Origin: Diphasiastrum complanatum
Taxonomy: Eukaryota; Streptophyta; Lycopodiopsida; Lycopodiales; Lycopodiaceae
Reading direction: 5' to 3'
Length of the DNA: 64,000 nt
Assembly (NCBI GenBank): GCA_029204225.1
Contig: CM055095.1
Coordinates: forward strand, 58,986,865-59,050,864
Under the pieces are notes generated by a model. It made no database searches. It was not told the origin of the DNA and was given only the letters and a program-made list of their open reading frames with translations. Position numbers and translations under genes: made by a program. Each line of letters starts with the position of its first letter. The stretch's first letter is position 1. Positions 1 through 11,120 of this stretch are shown here, in pieces.

Positions 1-42
1 GGGCCCCTCGGACTAAGCGGTCCAGGGGGTCCTCCTCAAGCA

Positions 43-600
43 TTGCGGTTGAGGCGATGGAACTGCAGTGGCATTCACCCTTCGACTACTGTCGGCGATT
101 TTAGAGACTTTTGTGCGGAGGGTGATCTCTTCCTATTCACAGAGACACAAGAGAGTCCGGAAAGAGGTCTACCGGTTGTTACGGGTTTTTGCTGGTACTC
201 TGCACATTGGTGGTTGACGAGAGCATTGACAGATCGGGGTTCTGGTGGGGTGGCCTACTTAGTCCGCGACTTCATTCGGCCTTGGGCCGAGTTGGTGCAT
301 ATAGATGAGCGAGCTCGCTATATTTGGATTCGGGTGGACCGGACTTTGATGGGACTGACCCGTGACCTCTTTCTGGCCATTTGTTATTTTTCACCAGACA
401 CATCAGTTTTCACAGCAGATGAGGAGTCACCTTACATGGATATCTCTTCAGACATTATCCGATGATATGAGGAGCGGGGTTATGTTCTTTTAGCTGGCGA
501 CTTTAATGCCAGGACTGGATCCAGGCATATAGAGTTCCATAGAGTAGAGGATGATCCACAACGGATACATGCTCTAGACTGGGATGATCTTGGCCTCTGA
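43..600 (+). pseudogene. LINE endonuclease (APE-type) remnant
   Basis: The reading frame from 43 to 465, continuing past a stop at 463-465 to the AGDFNARTG block, matches the order of an apurinic-like LINE endonuclease: a WNC-G start, an ETQES motif around residue 34, a DRGSGGVAYL block around residue 65 and the Asp/Asn catalytic segment GDFNA. This nuclease nicks target DNA to prime reverse transcription. A second, more damaged copy at about 23,865-24,080 shows the same GRGSGGVAC block, which supports the assignment. It cannot be functional because of the internal stops at about 463 and 598. Confidence 0.8.
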
Positions 601-613
601 CGACGATCAGTAG

Positions 614-1231
614 ATGCAGAGGGTCCAATTACTGCACACGAAGAGCAGATGCTTCAGTTGGGCGAGGCTCATGAATTGGCCATTTATAATGGCTTATTGT
701 AGTGGCCTGATTCAGGTGACTTTATTTGTTTTCTACATAGTGGAAAAAGTAGTGTTGTTGACTATTTCATGGGATTGTCGACTCTCCTCCCCTACATTTC
801 ATCTTTCCTGGTTCACCGTACCACTTTATCTGACCACTCATACCTCTCTCTCTCTCTCTATTGGCCTTATTCACACCCCATGTACTAGTACCCTAACTCC
901 TAGCAACAAAACAGTGTACCGCTATAATCCTCAAAACACTCCTAGGTACAGGGAAGCATTATCTGACCTCCTGACTCATTTCCCTTACGACGATACTTTG
1001 ACGAACCAGTCTCTTTTTCTTGTCCGGACCTTGCATACTACTGCATCCCTTGCTTTTCCATCTCCATGGCCTAAGCACTTACGACATAATCGACCACACA
1101 ACCCCTGGTATGACCACGAGTGTAACCAACTTCATCTGGACTTGATTTATGCACGCTGCCACCTACCCCATATGGTAAAGGACTTATCTTGTGTATATCG
1201 TAGAACCACCCGAAAAAAGAAAATTACTTAA
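614..1231 (+). pseudogene. LINE ORF2 linker between endonuclease and RT
   Basis: This open stretch of 205 codons joins the endonuclease to the RT in LINE copy 1. It is recognised mainly by its counterpart at 24,303-24,828. Both contain a low-complexity Leu/Ser/Thr section, then HTTASLAFPS-like and WYDHECNQLHLDLIYARCH-like blocks in the same order. The conserved motif W-Y-D-x-E-x2-x-L-H-L is typical of the region just upstream of LINE reverse transcriptases. It has no function of its own outside ORF2. Confidence 0.65.
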
Positions 1232-1252
1232 GAAATCGGCCAGGGGAAAAAG

Positions 1253-2446
1253 ATGATGGACCTTCTCTTTAGCTCCTCGTCTCGATCATTTTGGCAAAAA
1301 TTCCTCTCACGGGCACCTCCACCCCAAATCACAGATCTTAGCACATGGGTAACCTATGCCACATCGTTGTACACTGTTCATGACACCCCTCCACTTCCTA
1401 CACATCCCTACACATGTACTTCTGATATATTTTCTCCAGCCATAGTAGAAGAGGCCATTGACCGATTAAATCTACATAAGGCCAAAGATATTGATGATCT
1501 AAAAGCTGAACTTTTGAAGCAAGCTACTGACATTCTCTCACCCTTCCTCTCTCTCCTCTTTAACCGCTCTATCACATCTGGTTTCCCCTCCCCCTGGTCC
1601 ACAAACCTTATCCATCCTATCCATAAAGGCGGTGATCCCGTGAAAGCCGACAACTATCGTACCATTATGATCAGTCACCTCTTTGCCAAGGTTTATGGCT
1701 CTATTCTTCAGTCAGAGATCAGTACAAAGATGGATACCCGAGCACTGCATGCCATAGGTCAGGCAGGTTTCAGACCGAGATATACCACATCAGATCATAT
1801 TTTCACCCTGAGATCCATCATTGAGGAAGCTAAGGCCATGAGAGAGTGTGTATACTGCTGCTTTGTGGATTTTCGCAAGGCCTTTGACTCTGTGCCTCGA
1901 CATCTACTGATATAGAGACTTCGGGACCGTGGCCTCCAAGAGGATATCATACAGGCAGTTGTGGCATTGTACAGACAAGTTATTGGTCGTATCCGAGTAT
2001 CAAGAGTTGTATCACCATAGATAGAGAGTACCGTTGGAGGTAAGCAGAGATGTTCTCTCTCTCCTACACTCTTTGGTTTATTTATAGACGAGCTTGAGCA
2101 GGTTATACAGACAGAGGGAGGTGAGGGATGCACATTGGGTGATCTCGTTATCGCTATCCTATTATATGCAGATGATGTGGTTTTGCTTTCAAGGACGAGA
2201 GAAGGTTTGCAGCGGCATCTTGACGCACTTCACTCTTTTTGTACTCAGTGGGGATTATCAGTGAATGTGGCCAAAACCAAAGCTATAGTATTTAACACCT
2301 CCAGATCCTTCATGATGCGACGGGTGCTTTTATGGGAGGAGCATCCACTTGAGGTAGTTGACTCCTACACATACCTAGGGGTGGTATTTTCTGGTCCCAC
2401 TTTCATCATGCGACAGGCGGCATTTTCCCGGCTACGGAAGGGTTAG
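1253..2446 (+). pseudogene. LINE reverse transcriptase remnant
   Basis: This is the RT palm and fingers of LINE copy 1. Upstream it has the non-LTR signature IHPIHKGGDPVKADNYRTI at about 1615-1665 and GQAGFRPRYTTSDHIF at about 1756-1805. Then come FVDFRKAFDSVPRHLL and, after a stop at 1913-1915, a damaged [13 protein letters not shown] counterpart (about 2038-2075). The catalytic YADD is at 2165-2176. The frame breaks near 1913 and again near 2445. Family members normally carry all of this in one ORF2 of more than 1,000 residues, so this copy is dead. Confidence 0.88.
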
Positions 2447-2451
2447 CATCG

Positions 2452-3240
2452 TTGGTAGAGTTGGAGAGATTATGTTTCAACTCACGTGTTAGAGATGCGA
2501 CTAGTAAGAGTCGACTCTTTGACACTATGGTCGTTCCCTCAGCTCTATACGTATTAGAGACATGGAGTACTGGCTTGACGACTACCGAGTGGGTGAGCAT
2601 CTCACGACTTCAGATTCATATGCTCTCTCGGATGATACGGACTAAGCCCTCTATCCCACATCATATTATATTGGCAGAGTTTGTCGTCCCCCCTATTCAG
2701 ATAGAGGCACTGTTCCATATTGTCACATTCATACAGTGCCTAGAGGATCTCCAGGGTAGAGGCACACACTATGCAGCAGCAGCTTTGTCGTCCTCCCAGC
2801 ACCTACACTCTGAGGGACACTCCTTTTCGTGGTATTCCCAGGCCTGTCGTCTCCTCTTCACATTGAGTATTCACATTACGGATCTACCAGCTGGTACTCA
2901 TCAGTATATTAGAGGATACTTATACAGGGCATATCTTCATAGCACTTTGTAGGATTCATCTGGGGTGAAGATGTAGTTTTATCGGGCACATTTTCTATCC
3001 CCAGATCCTGCTGGGTATCCCATTGTACTCAGATACCTAGTGGACAGTATCTCACACAGACTGCAAATAGTGATGGGTCAGTTCCGGGTTTCCTCTCACC
3101 AGTTAGCCGTTAAGACTGGCAGATACAGGGGCATCCCGAGAGATGCGTGGATTTGTAGTATGTGTGACCTACATGATATAGAGGATGAGTTTCATTTTCT
3201 CTTCAGATGCCCAACTTACTATGAGATTAACTAATCATTA
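2452..3240 (+). pseudogene. LINE ORF2 C-terminal region with zinc-knuckle-like motif
   Basis: This is the thumb and C-terminal part of LINE copy 1 in two frame segments (2452-2952 and 3040-3234). The second ends in C-S-M-C, a 12-residue spacer, H-F-L-F-R-C and P-T-Y-Y-E-I. The same motif occurs in the copy at about 37.9 kb (C-R-L-C...HFLLRC) and at 62.05-62.13 kb, which defines the family. A nucleic-acid-binding role for the cysteine motif is usual for LINE ORF2 proteins but is inferred here. Confidence 0.75.
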
Positions 3241-4670
3241 CAAGAGAGATTTATGCTAAACTCTTAGTCAACCATCCCTCTAGTAACGTTACTTTTACGG
3301 CTGCGTGTGACAGCTTGAAAGCTTCACGCTTGATGGGTGGTAGCCTGATAGTTTGGTTTGCCAACGAGCTATGGTCCTGATAGTCTGCCTTCAGCTCTTG
3401 GTTGGGGGTCCGACAAATTTGGTGTCGGTGACTGCCGATATGTTGGCCCCTTTGAGGAATTCAGGAGAATGGTTGCATGAGTTCACCATCTCCAACAGCC
3501 AATAACCGTTGACAACTACATCCTCAAAAATAATATTGTTCAACATGAATGTCACAGTGGTTGAACCTTTTGAATCTGACATGAAAGCGAGCAATAAAGA
3601 GGTCAGCCATAGATTTCCATAATGAGCATTAACAGTGAAAAAACAAATGTGTTACATCCTCATCTAGTGTTTTGCACTTACATTTGATAAAAAAGATGGC
3701 TCTCTAACAACTAACATTTTCTAACAAACACTAACAATATTGGAAAATGTCAAACACAAAACTCTTTCAACGTTCTTTAAAACAATGATTTTTATTCAAT
3801 CCTTTTGAAAACATTGATTTTTCATTTCAACTATTTGCTAAATGATAGAAACAAAATGTTATATGTCTTGCTTTGTTATTTGTTTCTTCAAATTAGATTA
3901 CACAAATTAGATGTTGTCCAATCGCTTTCAAGCAAAACATGGTACATGCAACTTTCATTCTTAAAACAATATGCATATTATAATCAATACAAATTTTAAA
4001 ACAAGAGACAAATTTCTTTCTCATTAGAATCAACGGAAATAAAAAAATTGTCATCAATTATCCAAAAGACGATGTACTTATAATTAGTTTGTGCATTGGC
4101 CAATAAATGCAGTCACAAAAGAAAAAATCATTGCTTAGATTCACAATAATTTGTTCTTTCATTTCTTTTGCATCTACACTCATAGGACAAAATTGCGTTG
4201 CTAGTTCTTTAATACGAGAATTTATGAAACCTATATTATGCAATATAAAAGGGCTTAAATTTCATGCCACACACAATTGAGTATGTATGAAATGTAGGTG
4301 GTTTATGATTACATTGCTTGGCAATTCCCAAATTTGAAATTGAGTCTTCCCATTGGTGCAAGGAGGAAAAATGGGTCTCTTCCTATTGCCATGTAAAGCA
4401 ACTCTAGCACATTTTTTGGGACTAGGGACATTGCATGACATGGTGAGTTTCCAAGGGTAACTTAACAAAAGTGGCCCAATTAAATGGTAGGGATTCAAAT
4501 TGGCTGATAAGATTGCGATCCTTCATTTAACACTTGCCAGTCAAATTTGAAAAGGGATTGATCCATTGCCAGCCAACTCACTTGTCAAAAGCGACGCTAG
4601 TATGCAACCGACAAAGCTCAAGTGGCATATCATTGGACAACCAGCCTTAAAAAAGGTGATGGGACACGGA
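3241..4670. other. AT-rich stretch without recognised gene
   Basis: I see no coding region. Up to about 3,600 the sequence may be decayed LINE 3' flank; the rest is AT-rich and featureless. Short open frames here lack recognisable motifs. Confidence 0.5.
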
Positions 4671-4833
4671 CTTTTAGGGTTAACAGTTAACTTGTCACCC
4701 AACTTTTAGGGTTTGCAAAGACTTACATGGCTCTACATTTAGAGTTTTGCCCTAACCTTAATGCTGGCTGACGTGTGGCTTCACGACCTTTTATACAAAA
4801 GGCTTCTTCCCCTCTCTCTCTCTCTCTCACACA

Positions 4834-4878
<45 letters not shown>

Positions 4879-4984
4879 CGCTCCCAAATTTAAAACGCAG
4901 CTGCAGGTGCCCAGACTAAAATACGCTTCCATTCTTTCCTCCCTGATTCCTGCGTGCGCATAAATCCGTCTTCACTTGTGTAAG
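4671..4984 (+). promoter_or_regulatory. Candidate APC7 promoter and untranslated first exon
   Basis: This island differs from its surroundings. It has a telo-box (TTAGGGTTT at 4706-4714, plus a TTAGGGTTA at about 4675), an ACGTG core near 4770, a TATA-like TTATACAAAA at 4791-4800, a CT-rich tract at 4811-4876 and a possible splice donor AAG/GTAAAA at 4985. Telo-boxes and CT-rich tracts are common around start sites of plant growth and cell-cycle genes. The nearest downstream gene on this strand is APC7, with its ATG at 11052 and a good 3' splice site just before it at 11006-11007. That this is its promoter, with a 6-kb 5'UTR intron, is inference. Confidence 0.5.
4811..4876. repeat. (CT)n-rich microsatellite with CACACA interruption
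   Basis: A nearly pure CT repeat of about 66 bp, interrupted by CACACACA near 4830. Its place just downstream of a TATA-like site suggests a 5'UTR CT tract. Confidence 0.9.
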
Positions 4985-6069
4985 GTAAAAGTTTCCATTC
5001 CCTTTCTCTTTGCCGTCAGAGACACTCTATATGTTGCAAATGGTGCGTGTTAGAATGATGGAATAGCCTCTAATCTTTGCTATTTTCATTTCCTGAAATT
5101 TGTGTAGTTAGCCAGTGTCACTGTTTTGTAGCTGATGGCAATCGTAGTTTCATCTATGATCCGGTTTCCCTGCATTTGAAAGCCATTCCATTTTCCATGT
5201 GTAGAGGTTTTCCTCGAATTTTTTGAACTAAAATGACAACCCATTCCACCGTGGAAAAGTTTCCTCCTTCAAATTTACCTGCCCACTAATCCTTGAGAGT
5301 TCATAATCAGAAAATCTAAGTGCCCATAAAGATTTTCTGACTGCTGGTAAAAATTTGACCGATTTGGTAAATCAAATTATCAGTAAAGATGGTGTCTCTA
5401 AATTTTGTACAGTCCATATGAGGATTGTTCCGGGCAAGAGTACACAATTTGTGCTCAATTTTCACATAAAAGAATGGTGTTTCTAGAGAACTTTATGGTG
5501 GTTAGAGTAATGTAAATCTTGTCCAAACCAGCCCACTGTAACTTCCCATGTGATCTCTATTACCAGTAAATGTCACCAAAATGGCCATTCGCCTATACAT
5601 TGAATTATCAATCAGTTGTCGAGAATTTTCCAGCTCTAAATTGGATCTGTGGTATGCCTAATTTCAAGCTCCAAATCATCATTTTAGTCTCCAGAACATC
5701 TTGTTTACTTTAAAAAAGTTCATTACCATCACAGCTATATGGGAGGGACATAACTTGACTAATATGATCTAATGAGGAATTGGTGATTTACCACCAATCA
5801 TATTTGACAAAATCCATATACAAAGTCTCGAGATGCGTGTTCTCATGGTTATGATTTTTCATCACTCTATGTACCCATCATTGGCATTACCACACACCAA
5901 GATCTTTTCCTCACTTGGAGTATTAAATATTTTTTGGGTTTTGAGGTCTACAAATCCCAACTCTTTGAACTGAAGCCACAAATTTGAGCTCCTTGAGCTT
6001 GAAGTTGTAGCCTTGAGTTGAACTTGAAGCCCTAACTTTAAGTCATATGTACAAGCTTGAAGTCACGAC
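4985..6069. other. Non-coding sequence, possible first part of a 5'UTR intron
   Basis: No gene or repeat is recognised. If the exon ending at 4984 is real, this is the left end of an intron that continues to 11007 and contains the insertions at 6.07-9.98 kb. Confidence 0.4.
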
Positions 6070-6427
6070 TATAAGAGATCCTAACACCACAGTAGGGCAA
6101 ACACTAACTCATCCACCCAACCTTGCCTACTCCCTGATATGGAGCAAGCCCCTCCTAGCCCGGTGTGAGGCCTGGTAGCATGCGTACTGCCAAGTGTCGG
6201 CCACGTGGCCCTGTCATGGCCGACTGCACGTTGGGACCCAACGTGGGGCCCTATCCTATTGACAGGGTCCCTAGGCTATGTTAGGCCCTCCATGGCTATG
6301 GACCGTGCCGGGGCACACTACTCACACTGTCTTGCCCTGTTGGTCACGTACGTTGGACACGACCTTGACTGTGGTATCTGACCTCCTGTGTTCTCTAAGG
6401 TTCGACATTGGTTATGTGCTCGTAACA
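6070..6427 (-). repeat. Family A 3' LTR (copy A1)
   Basis: About 358 bp, matching the four other family A LTRs. It ends GCTCGTAACA at 6427 and is followed by CTCCCTCCCCC, which on the element strand is the polypurine tract GGGGGAGGGAG. Its left edge is diverged, so position 6070 is approximate. Confidence 0.85.
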
Positions 6428-6438
6428 CTCCCTCCCCC

Positions 6439-7419
6439 TTAAGAACCGTCTTGGTCCTCTAAGACAAAGTCTGGAAAGATCTTGCGAAAGACGCTGCCTC
6501 TTTCCCAAGTGGCATTCCCAACAGGCTGATCATTCCACTTGACCAAGTATTCTCGGTATAGAATGTGACGAGTCTGCATCTCTCTACTATCAAGAATCTC
6601 CTGTGGCTCATGTGGGGGTTGCTGAGAATCCAATGGGAGAACTAGAACATTGTCCCCTACCAGATTTTCTGATCTGGCTAAGGCTTTTCGTAACTGACTT
6701 ACATGAAAGACTGGAAAAACCTTACTACTGCGTGGGAGTTCTAGTTCATAGGTGACCTCGCCTAGTCTCCTACTGATGGTAAAAGGACCACAATACCTAG
6801 GAGACAACTTAGCACACACTCTTGATTTGAGGGTTTTAGAGTCAACTGGGACTCTCAAGTAGACTTTCTCACCAGCGGAGAACTGCACATCCCGTCTGCG
6901 TGGATCTGCATAATGCCTGGCTCGATCCTGGGACTGCCTAATGCTGCGCTTAGCATGTTCTATCAACTGGTTTAGGTCCTCTAAAAAGTTTCTGGCTGCT
7001 TCAACTTTTTCTTGTTTAAACCCTACAGCCGTGGGTGAGCGTGGCTGAAAACCGTACATCAGCATAAATGGGCTGTATTCCGTAGCTGAATGTTTGGTAC
7101 TGTTGTAAGCAAACTCTAATATTGAGAGATACTCCTCCCAATTAGTCTGCTTCTTGCTAACGTATGCACGAAGCATATCCTCCAGCACCTGATTTACCCT
7201 CTCTGTTTGACCATCCGTCTGTGGATGGTCGGTGGTACTCATATTAAGTTTAGTATGGAGATGATGGAATACTGCCCTCCAAAAATTTCCAGTAAACTTA
7301 CTGTCCCGGTCGCTGACTATGCCGGAAGGTAGACCGTACAATTTAAATAGCCCGTCTACAAACAACCTCGCTAACTCTGGAGCTCTAACGGTTGTTTCTG
7401 TTGGAATGAAATGAGCCAT
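6439..7419 (-). pseudogene. Ty3 integrase C-terminal half and chromodomain (A1)
   Basis: 326 open codons begin inside the integrase core ([17 protein letters not shown]), include the second catalytic Asp in VSDRDSKF and the Glu in [11 protein letters not shown], then the [19 protein letters not shown] and [14 protein letters not shown] segment. They end in a chromodomain with [19 protein letters not shown] at about residue 290. The integrase inserts cDNA; the chromodomain, which defines chromoviruses, targets chromatin. The start Met is internal to a polyprotein, so no real translation start is implied. Confidence 0.9.
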
Positions 7420-7471
7420 TTTGGTCAGACGGTCAACTGTGACCCATATAGCGTCATTACCCTTTTGGGTT

Positions 7472-8683
7472 TTAGGCAGGCCTACAATCCATGGAGATAC
7501 TCTCCCATTTACTAGCTGGTATTTCTAAGGGCTGCAACAACCCTCCTGCCTTTAAACGCTCTGCTTTGTTTACTTGACATTTCTGGCAACTGGTTACATA
7601 CTGGTGGACGTCCTTTTTCATACTGGGCCAGAAAAATTGCCTACGAAGAAGCTCATAGGTCTTCTGTATGCCTGGGTGTCCCGCACTAGGATTGTCATGA
7701 CATTCATATAGGACCTGGTGCCTATAATCCTCTGAATTGGGGACACATACTCTATCTCTATAGAGCAAATACTCATCTTGAATGGAATACTGTTTCCATT
7801 TGAATCCTTGAGTCAACTGACCCTCAACCACTGGGGTTTGCTTGGGTAATACAGGCTCAGAATCCTCAACGTCATCTGACGACGTATACTTGGACTCATC
7901 ATCATCCTCAACGGAAGCTGCCGTATTCTTGGATGAACTGGCACCAGCCCCGGGAACTGGTTCTGGAGTTTGTAACTGTCTGCTTTGGACTGAGTTCCAG
8001 ATAGTAGAGAAGAATGCATCATGCTGGCACTTCCCTCTCAAGGACTCGAGTAACTCATTACGAATCTGAGTAAAACTCAGCTGGCACTTCCCTCTCAAGG
8101 ACTCGAGTAACTCATTACGAATCTGAGTAAAACTCAACTCGTTTATCATAGGCATTCTGCTAAGGGCATTTGCGACTGTATTGAATTTCCCCCGTCTATA
8201 TCTGATAGACATATCAAACTCTTGCATCAACTCTGCCCGACGAGCTTTCCGACCTCTAAGCTCAGGTTAATTGCAAAGGTATCTGAGACTCTCATGGTCT
8301 GTCAGGACCTCAAAGTTGGCACCATACAAATAATGCCTCCAAGTCTTAAGGGCATGGACTATAGAAAAGAGTTCCTTTTCATAGGCACTGTACCTAGTCT
8401 GAGCTGGCTCGAGTTTTTTACTCTCGAACGCAACTGGTCGTCCACTCTGAGTTAGCACAGCACCAACTGCAGAGTCGCTAGCATTTGTTTCGACCACAAA
8501 TGGCTGATTGGGGTCGACAACTTTTAGAACTGGTGCTGTAGCTAAGGCTGTTTTGAGAGCATCAAAGCTCTCCTGCTGTGCGGACTCCCAAATGAACTCC
8601 TTTCCCTTCCCATTAAGAAGATTTGTCATGGGAACTGCTATCTGAGCATATTCCTTGACAAATCGTCTGTAATATCCCGCCAA
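7472..8683 (-). pseudogene. Ty3 RNase H and integrase zinc domain (A1), broken
   Basis: Two frame segments (7472-8230 and 8267-8683) give RNase H (VVETNASDSAVGAVL; the first catalytic residue context TDAS is changed to TNAS) and a linker. They also give the integrase H2C2 zinc-binding segment HDNPSAGHPG...CQKC and MDCRPA at a break where copy A2 reads MDFIVGL. A 57-bp tandem duplication at 8024-8137 adds 19 residues ([19 protein letters not shown] twice). Confidence 0.88.
8024..8137 (-). repeat. 57-bp tandem duplication inside A1 pol
   Basis: Two adjacent, almost identical 57-bp units, starting CTGGCACTTCC at 8024 and 8081. Copies A2 and others carry the unit once. The length is a multiple of three, so the frame is kept. 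Confidence 0.93.
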
Positions 8684-8695
8684 ACCAAGAAAGAT

Positions 8696-9172
8696 CTAAA
8701 GTTCTAAAATATTCTGAGGTCTCAGCCAACTGAGTATGGCTTTAACCTTATTCGGGTCCATCTTAATCCCATCTGACGAGATAATGTGACCCAAATATGC
8801 TACTTCTTCAACAAAGAATTCACACTTGGATTGTTTAGCATAAAGCTTATGCTTTCTGAGGAGTCGAAACACCTTTTTGAGGTGTTTTAGATGCTCCTTC
8901 CTCGTTTTGTTGTAGACTAGGATGTCATCCAAAAATACGACTACAAACTTACCGAAGTATGGTCTGAGGACACTATTCATCAAGGTCATAAAGGTAACTG
9001 GAGCATTTGTGAGCCCAAATGGCATCACCTTAAACTCATAATGACCGTGACGAGTCCTAAAAGCTGTTTTCGAGACATCTTCCGACTTTATACGGACTTG
9101 ATGATATCCCGATCTGAGGTCTATTTTACTGAAAAACTTAGCCACATCGAGTTCTTTCAAACAAAAGTTCAA
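8696..9172 (-). pseudogene. Ty3 reverse transcriptase fragment (A1)
   Basis: This is the RT palm, with [21 protein letters not shown], the catalytic [10 protein letters not shown] block, and [15 protein letters not shown]. The upstream half of RT is missing. The first 13 or so codons (MNFCLKELD) are not family A sequence but come from the neighbouring leader, so the apparent start is a junction artefact. Confidence 0.88.
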
Positions 9173-9505
9173 AAGATTTGATCAAAGCATTACTTTGATA
9201 AGACAAAACCAGTAAGCTATAAACAACAAGCTTAGAGGTTTTCAAAAATTTTTCTAAGGAAAAACCATATAAGCCATTAAAAGGCTAAGCTTAGGTGTTT
9301 CAAAAGAAAAACTAATGCTGGAAAAGTAAACAGGTTGTAACAAACCAAACTTTATTTTCAATAGTACACAACCAATTCAAGAACTTTCTTGAAACAAAGG
9401 TTATGGTAACCCAATAGCCACATTCCCAAGAAGAGAACCAAAAACTGAAAGAACTTAAGAGGGGACGTGTGCACCTAAAAGAAAATAGGCGGCTCTGATA
9501 CCAAA
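9158..9505 (-). mobile_element. Leader and primer-binding site of LTR element C
   Basis: Between the broken family A RT and the LTR at 9506 lies about 350 bp that is not family A. At 9492-9502 the minus strand reads TGGTATCAGAGCC, the plant initiator-Met tRNA primer site, three bases inside the LTR edge. It is therefore the 5' leader of another LTR retrotransposon whose coding region is gone. Confidence 0.75.
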
Positions 9506-9975
9506 TGTTATAACTCCCTTAGATCTCTGATTGCCTTGAAGGTTGACGCACACCCCATACTAGTGACGATGCACCGTATCCGCCCATCCATAGGGTCACT
9601 GTCGACCCACCCCCGTGCACTGGAGCTATCGACATCCTCATGCGTAATCAAGCCTCCGGCGATAACTGGCGTCCCATACTACCAGCCATCGCCCTTGGCT
9701 CTCCCTAGCACACATCTCCTGGCCTAGAGATACATCTTGGCTACTGCACGTGCTCTCCATCCACCAACTCTCGGGTAGACTGAGTGAATGGCAAAAGGGA
9801 AGCCCCACCACTATATAGGCATAGTGTAGTGGGTCCCATCGAGCACGGTCCCGCCGGCGACACGTGACCACCTAGGATGTTGACGCTTGACACTAAAACA
9901 TGTCAATAACGCCAGACCTGCGTCTTGCTCCTTGCAAGGTCGTCACTGAAGGGCGTACCGTTATGGTACATAACA
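9506..9975 (-). repeat. 5' LTR of element C
   Basis: A 470-bp unit with canonical ends TGTTATAACT...TACATAACA (perfect 5-bp TGTTA/TAACA inverted termini), followed on its inner side by a primer-binding site. No second copy of this LTR is seen in the window. Confidence 0.75.
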
Positions 9976-11007
9976 GTTGGTCCCCATCTCAACCCTTCGT
10001 TGTGAGTCGTATGTGAATGTTTTGATGAGATATGTGAATTCTATCTTTAGCATATCCTATTGCATGCACTCGTTCTTTTTCCATGAATGTGTTCAGGTTA
10101 TGCGCATGAAGTATGTGCTATCGTCAGTAACTTCATAAGATTGAATCTATTCACCAAGTTGGTTCACATGACCCGTCTCTTGAAATTGAAGTAAGAGTTC
10201 TTTGTATGATGTCAGCGGTTCTAAAAAAATGTAGAAGCCATTATATCCCCCACTCCCCGTAACATCAAGCTCATAATTGCAATTGTTAGTTACTTGACAA
10301 ATATTGTATGTGTGTTTGACCATTTAAGAAGATGGCACGACTTTGGGGACTTGATAGCATCTGTCATCATATCCACAAAGGTGGTTACAGCCTATCAATG
10401 TAATGGCTCCATTCTGAAAGGCATGCAACAATGTCAATGTGTTAGTCTAGCTAAGTGCTTTCTAGAATAAATATATCAAGATATGAATAACTCATCCCTT
10501 TGGGTGACATGAACTATTGGATGTAGAATGCTCCTAAAAAGGCAAGCTATTTCTCTTGATCATTGTAGCTTGTGTGCTTGATAATACTGTGATAGACAGA
10601 GGAGACCCATCCATATTTTGTGATTCAAGGAGGCCACTTCAGTTCCAAATTCAAAACAAACTGCTCTTCATGAGATCAAGAGAATGCTTGGCATTTGTGG
10701 TATCTTCATTGGAAAGGCCACAATGATTGGCATTTTAATCAATGAGACCTCAAATGTTTGTTTCACCACCATATCTATAGTCTTTGTCTTCATTAGACAC
10801 CTGAATAATTTGGTTTTCTCATGTAGTGATTTATTCCGTTTCTCAGTCCATAGGTTAAAATCAAGTGATTATTGTTGTTTTAAACAAAAAAAAAACTGAA
10901 GTCTTTGCAAATTATTCATCTTGCTAAAATGATTTCTATTCCTAGCTTTTCATCATTGTGGAAATCAGAAGTTCTAATGTTGAAATGCTGATTTTGTTTT
11001 GTTTCAG
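9976..11007. other. Non-coding sequence upstream of APC7 exon 1
   Basis: No gene is recognised. The stretch ends in a pyrimidine-rich run and CAG (TTTTGTTTCAG ending at 11007), a good 3' splice site that would place about 44 bp of 5'UTR (11008-11051) directly before the APC7 start codon. Confidence 0.5.
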
Positions 11008-11051
11008 GTTTGACAATCAACCTTGTTGGCTATATTTAACTTTTAAAGTGG

Positions 11052-11120
11052 ATGGAAGTCATTCGGGAGCAAGTTGTGTTTCTCTTAGAGCAGGGACTTC
11101 ATGACTCCGCAGAAATGTTG
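11052..11120 (+). CDS. APC7: APC7 exon 1 (start codon)
   Basis: 23 codons from ATG at 11052, ending in AEML, then donor GTATGC at 11121. The conserved plant N-terminus (M-E/D-V-P/I-x-x-x-V...LxE-GL-x-DSA-x-ML) fixes this start. A good acceptor 44 bp upstream suggests it is preceded by a 5'UTR intron. Confidence 0.92.

Larger units (their letters stand above)
1..3240 (+). mobile_element. LINE (non-LTR retrotransposon) copy 1, 5' part outside window, decayed
   Basis: A non-LTR retrotransposon runs from beyond the left edge through endonuclease, reverse transcriptase and a C-terminal cysteine/histidine motif, all on the + strand but broken by stops and frame changes. Visible blocks are the endonuclease motif AGDFNART near 490, the RT block FVDFRKAFDSVPRHLL near 1864, ILLYADDVVLL with YADD at 2165-2176, and a C-x2-C...H-x4-C motif near 3150-3220. 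The same family recurs at 23.8, 37.3-39.2, 45.0-45.6 and 62.0-62.9 kb. I do not assign a LINE clade. It is certainly a pseudo-element; only the exact 3' end is unclear, because the usual TTTC tail is not evident. Confidence 0.9.
6070..9157 (-). mobile_element. Ty3 chromovirus family A, copy A1, 5' truncated
   Basis: A minus-strand Ty3 element retains its 3' LTR (6070-6427), polypurine tract and the pol region from the chromodomain back to the middle of RT. It stops abruptly near 9157 within the RT block [14 protein letters not shown], where the leader of an unrelated element begins. Gag, protease and 5' LTR are missing. Sequence is close to copies at 27.0-33.4, 45.8-47.4 and 55.5-59.6 kb. It lies upstream of the APC7 start codon, in the possible 5'UTR intron. 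Confidence 0.93.

Noticed and set aside
4723-4963. Arg-Glu or Ser-Leu repeat frames on both strands at the CT tract
   Set aside because: Microsatellite translation; the region is better read as promoter and untranslated exon.
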